Source of the DNA: Argyresthia goedartella
Lineage: Eukaryota > Arthropoda > Insecta > Lepidoptera > Argyresthiidae
DNA: 64,000 bases
Direction: 5' to 3'
Assembly (NCBI GenBank): GCA_949825045.1
Contig: OX463829.1
Span: 20,492,715-20,556,714 of the forward strand
In this document: positions 62,912 through 64,000 of the stretch, piece by piece
Layout: the number at the start of each line of letters is the position of its first letter
How positions within the stretch are numbered: position 1 is the first letter of the stretch
Position numbers and translations under genes: made by a program
Notes under the pieces: model-generated
Databases searched by the model: none
Told to the model about the DNA's origin: nothing
What the model saw: only the letters and a program-made list of their open reading frames with translations

Positions 62912-64000
62912 GTGAGAAACGAAACTTGAATTATATGATATGATTGATCACTGATATGCTAGGGATTTTGTATGCTCTGGAGCGAAAAGAGTCTGGACTT
63001 CTTTTTTATCTTCCTTTTCATTTTCTTGTTCACCTTCCACTTCATCCTCTTCCTCTTCTTTCTAACCACACCAGAGAAATTGAGGTTTTGAGCTTTTGGA
63101 AACAAAATACCCATTCTAAAATTTCGCCGAAGTCAGAAGTCTCAAGAGATAACCTTCCCAACCTATAGGTATATCAAATTTTATTTATAGCAAAATTCTG
63201 TCCCCGGCCTAAATCTTGGGCCAGACATAGGCACTTATTGACTTCCAGTAGATATACTGGCCGTACAATTTATTGCTAGAATAAGCGCTATAGTTAATAA
63301 TTGAGCTACTTGCCATCTTATCAGTCGTAACGTAAGTAGTAACGTTAGTCTTCGTCTGCGTCTGATAACAAGCATTATCGTACGACAAAAATAAATTTTT
63401 ATCATTAAATGTGTTATTTTTTGTACCTAGGTTTTCTTTCAAAGCAAAGGTACATCTACATTCTGAACAGTGAATAATTCTTAATGTACAGTATGGGCAT
63501 TCTTATTTGGTCGAAAATGTAAATAAATGTCACGTGATCAGCAAACTCGCTATTCCAAAGGGAACACTCGATGTTGGTTAGTTACCACTGAATAGTTGTA
63601 GAGAGAATTTATAGTAGTTTATGTGACTGCTACAAAATGGAGAGTATTAATACTTGAGAGTGTGTTTATGAAACGAGCCGAAGGCGAGTTTCATAATAAC
63701 ATCACTCGAGAGTTATGTACAGTTACATACTATAGAGAGTTATGTACAGTTACATACACTAGTTTATCTACACACATATCATAAGCTCTCTTTGATGTGT
63801 TCAGGAACCGCATGTTTGACCGGCATTGTGGCATTGATCATTGTTCTGCAGTTGTTTAGCTTGTTCTGTAGTACCAACTTCACAGACAAACTAGGGGCGG
63901 CACGCAGGCGGGCGTCGGCGTTCAAAATTTGAATGTCATAATCTGACAATTTTTTGTACATTATGGTCATAATGTACAAATTTTCAGATAAGAAATGAGT
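62912..64000 (+). other. LRRC58 intron 3, incomplete at window edge
   Basis: Begins GTGAGA. The first 700 bp are AT-rich and unassigned; from about 63,600 a family Y element runs off the window. The final LRRC58 exon or exons must lie beyond. Confidence 0.8.
63600..64000. mobile_element. Family Y element, cut by the window edge
   Basis: Shares AGTAGTTTATGTGACTGCTA, CACTCGAGAGTTATGTACAG and the block CTCTCTTTGATGTGTTCAGG AACCGCATGT ... GGCACGCAGGCGGGCGTCGG with 52,780-53,170. A 21-bp piece (AGAGAGTTATGTACAGTTAC) is locally duplicated near 63,715-63,740. Confidence 0.65.

Overview
The window is nuclear DNA from a moth or butterfly (Lepidoptera). It is AT-rich, its introns are packed with lepidopteran interspersed repeats (tRNA-derived SINEs, RTE-like LINE tails, many foldback MITEs), and it carries two genes with canonical GT-AG introns. 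No bacterial or phage operon, rRNA, functional tRNA or CRISPR array is visible.

Left half, minus strand (about 2.7-35.6 kb): a complete gene for glycogen synthase kinase-3 (GSK3beta / shaggy). Eight coding exons join without a frame break into 419 codons, including the N-terminal inhibitory serine, glycine loop, HRD, DFG and activation-loop tyrosine. Intron 1 is about 18.8 kb. It holds a GC-rich, coding-like segment (23,990-24,265) whose splice donor is in phase with GSK3 exon 2, a candidate alternative N-terminal exon like those that make long shaggy isoforms. A 24-copy, 37-bp minisatellite lies downstream of the gene.

Middle and right, plus strand (38.1 kb to the window end): the divergently transcribed LRRC58 gene (leucine-rich repeat-containing protein 58). 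Three exons are present (299 codons) and the 3' part lies beyond the window. Its first intron is about 23.4 kb. That intron holds a tandem duplication of about 1 kb, several inverted-repeat elements, a 22-bp palindrome cluster, a decayed charged coding exon of an unknown element, and a nearly complete DIRS-type tyrosine-recombinase retrotransposon (56,725-61,918).

The DIRS element is the most striking object. It has two 187-bp inverted terminal repeats that look identical, an internal complementary region that carries the reverse complement of both element ends joined over a shared AAT, a gag-like ORF, RT/RNase H/methyltransferase-like domains and a tyrosine recombinase. Its RT lost the finger segment through a frameshifting deletion, so this copy is probably not autonomous although it looks young. 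Its right end lies 97 bp before LRRC58 exon 2.

GSK3 and LRRC58 start codons are about 2.5 kb apart, head to head, so the interval 35.6-38.1 kb should hold both promoters. Apart from these two genes, the content is transposon-derived or unassigned intronic sequence. All identities come from reading translated motifs and base-by-base comparison by eye; no database search was run.
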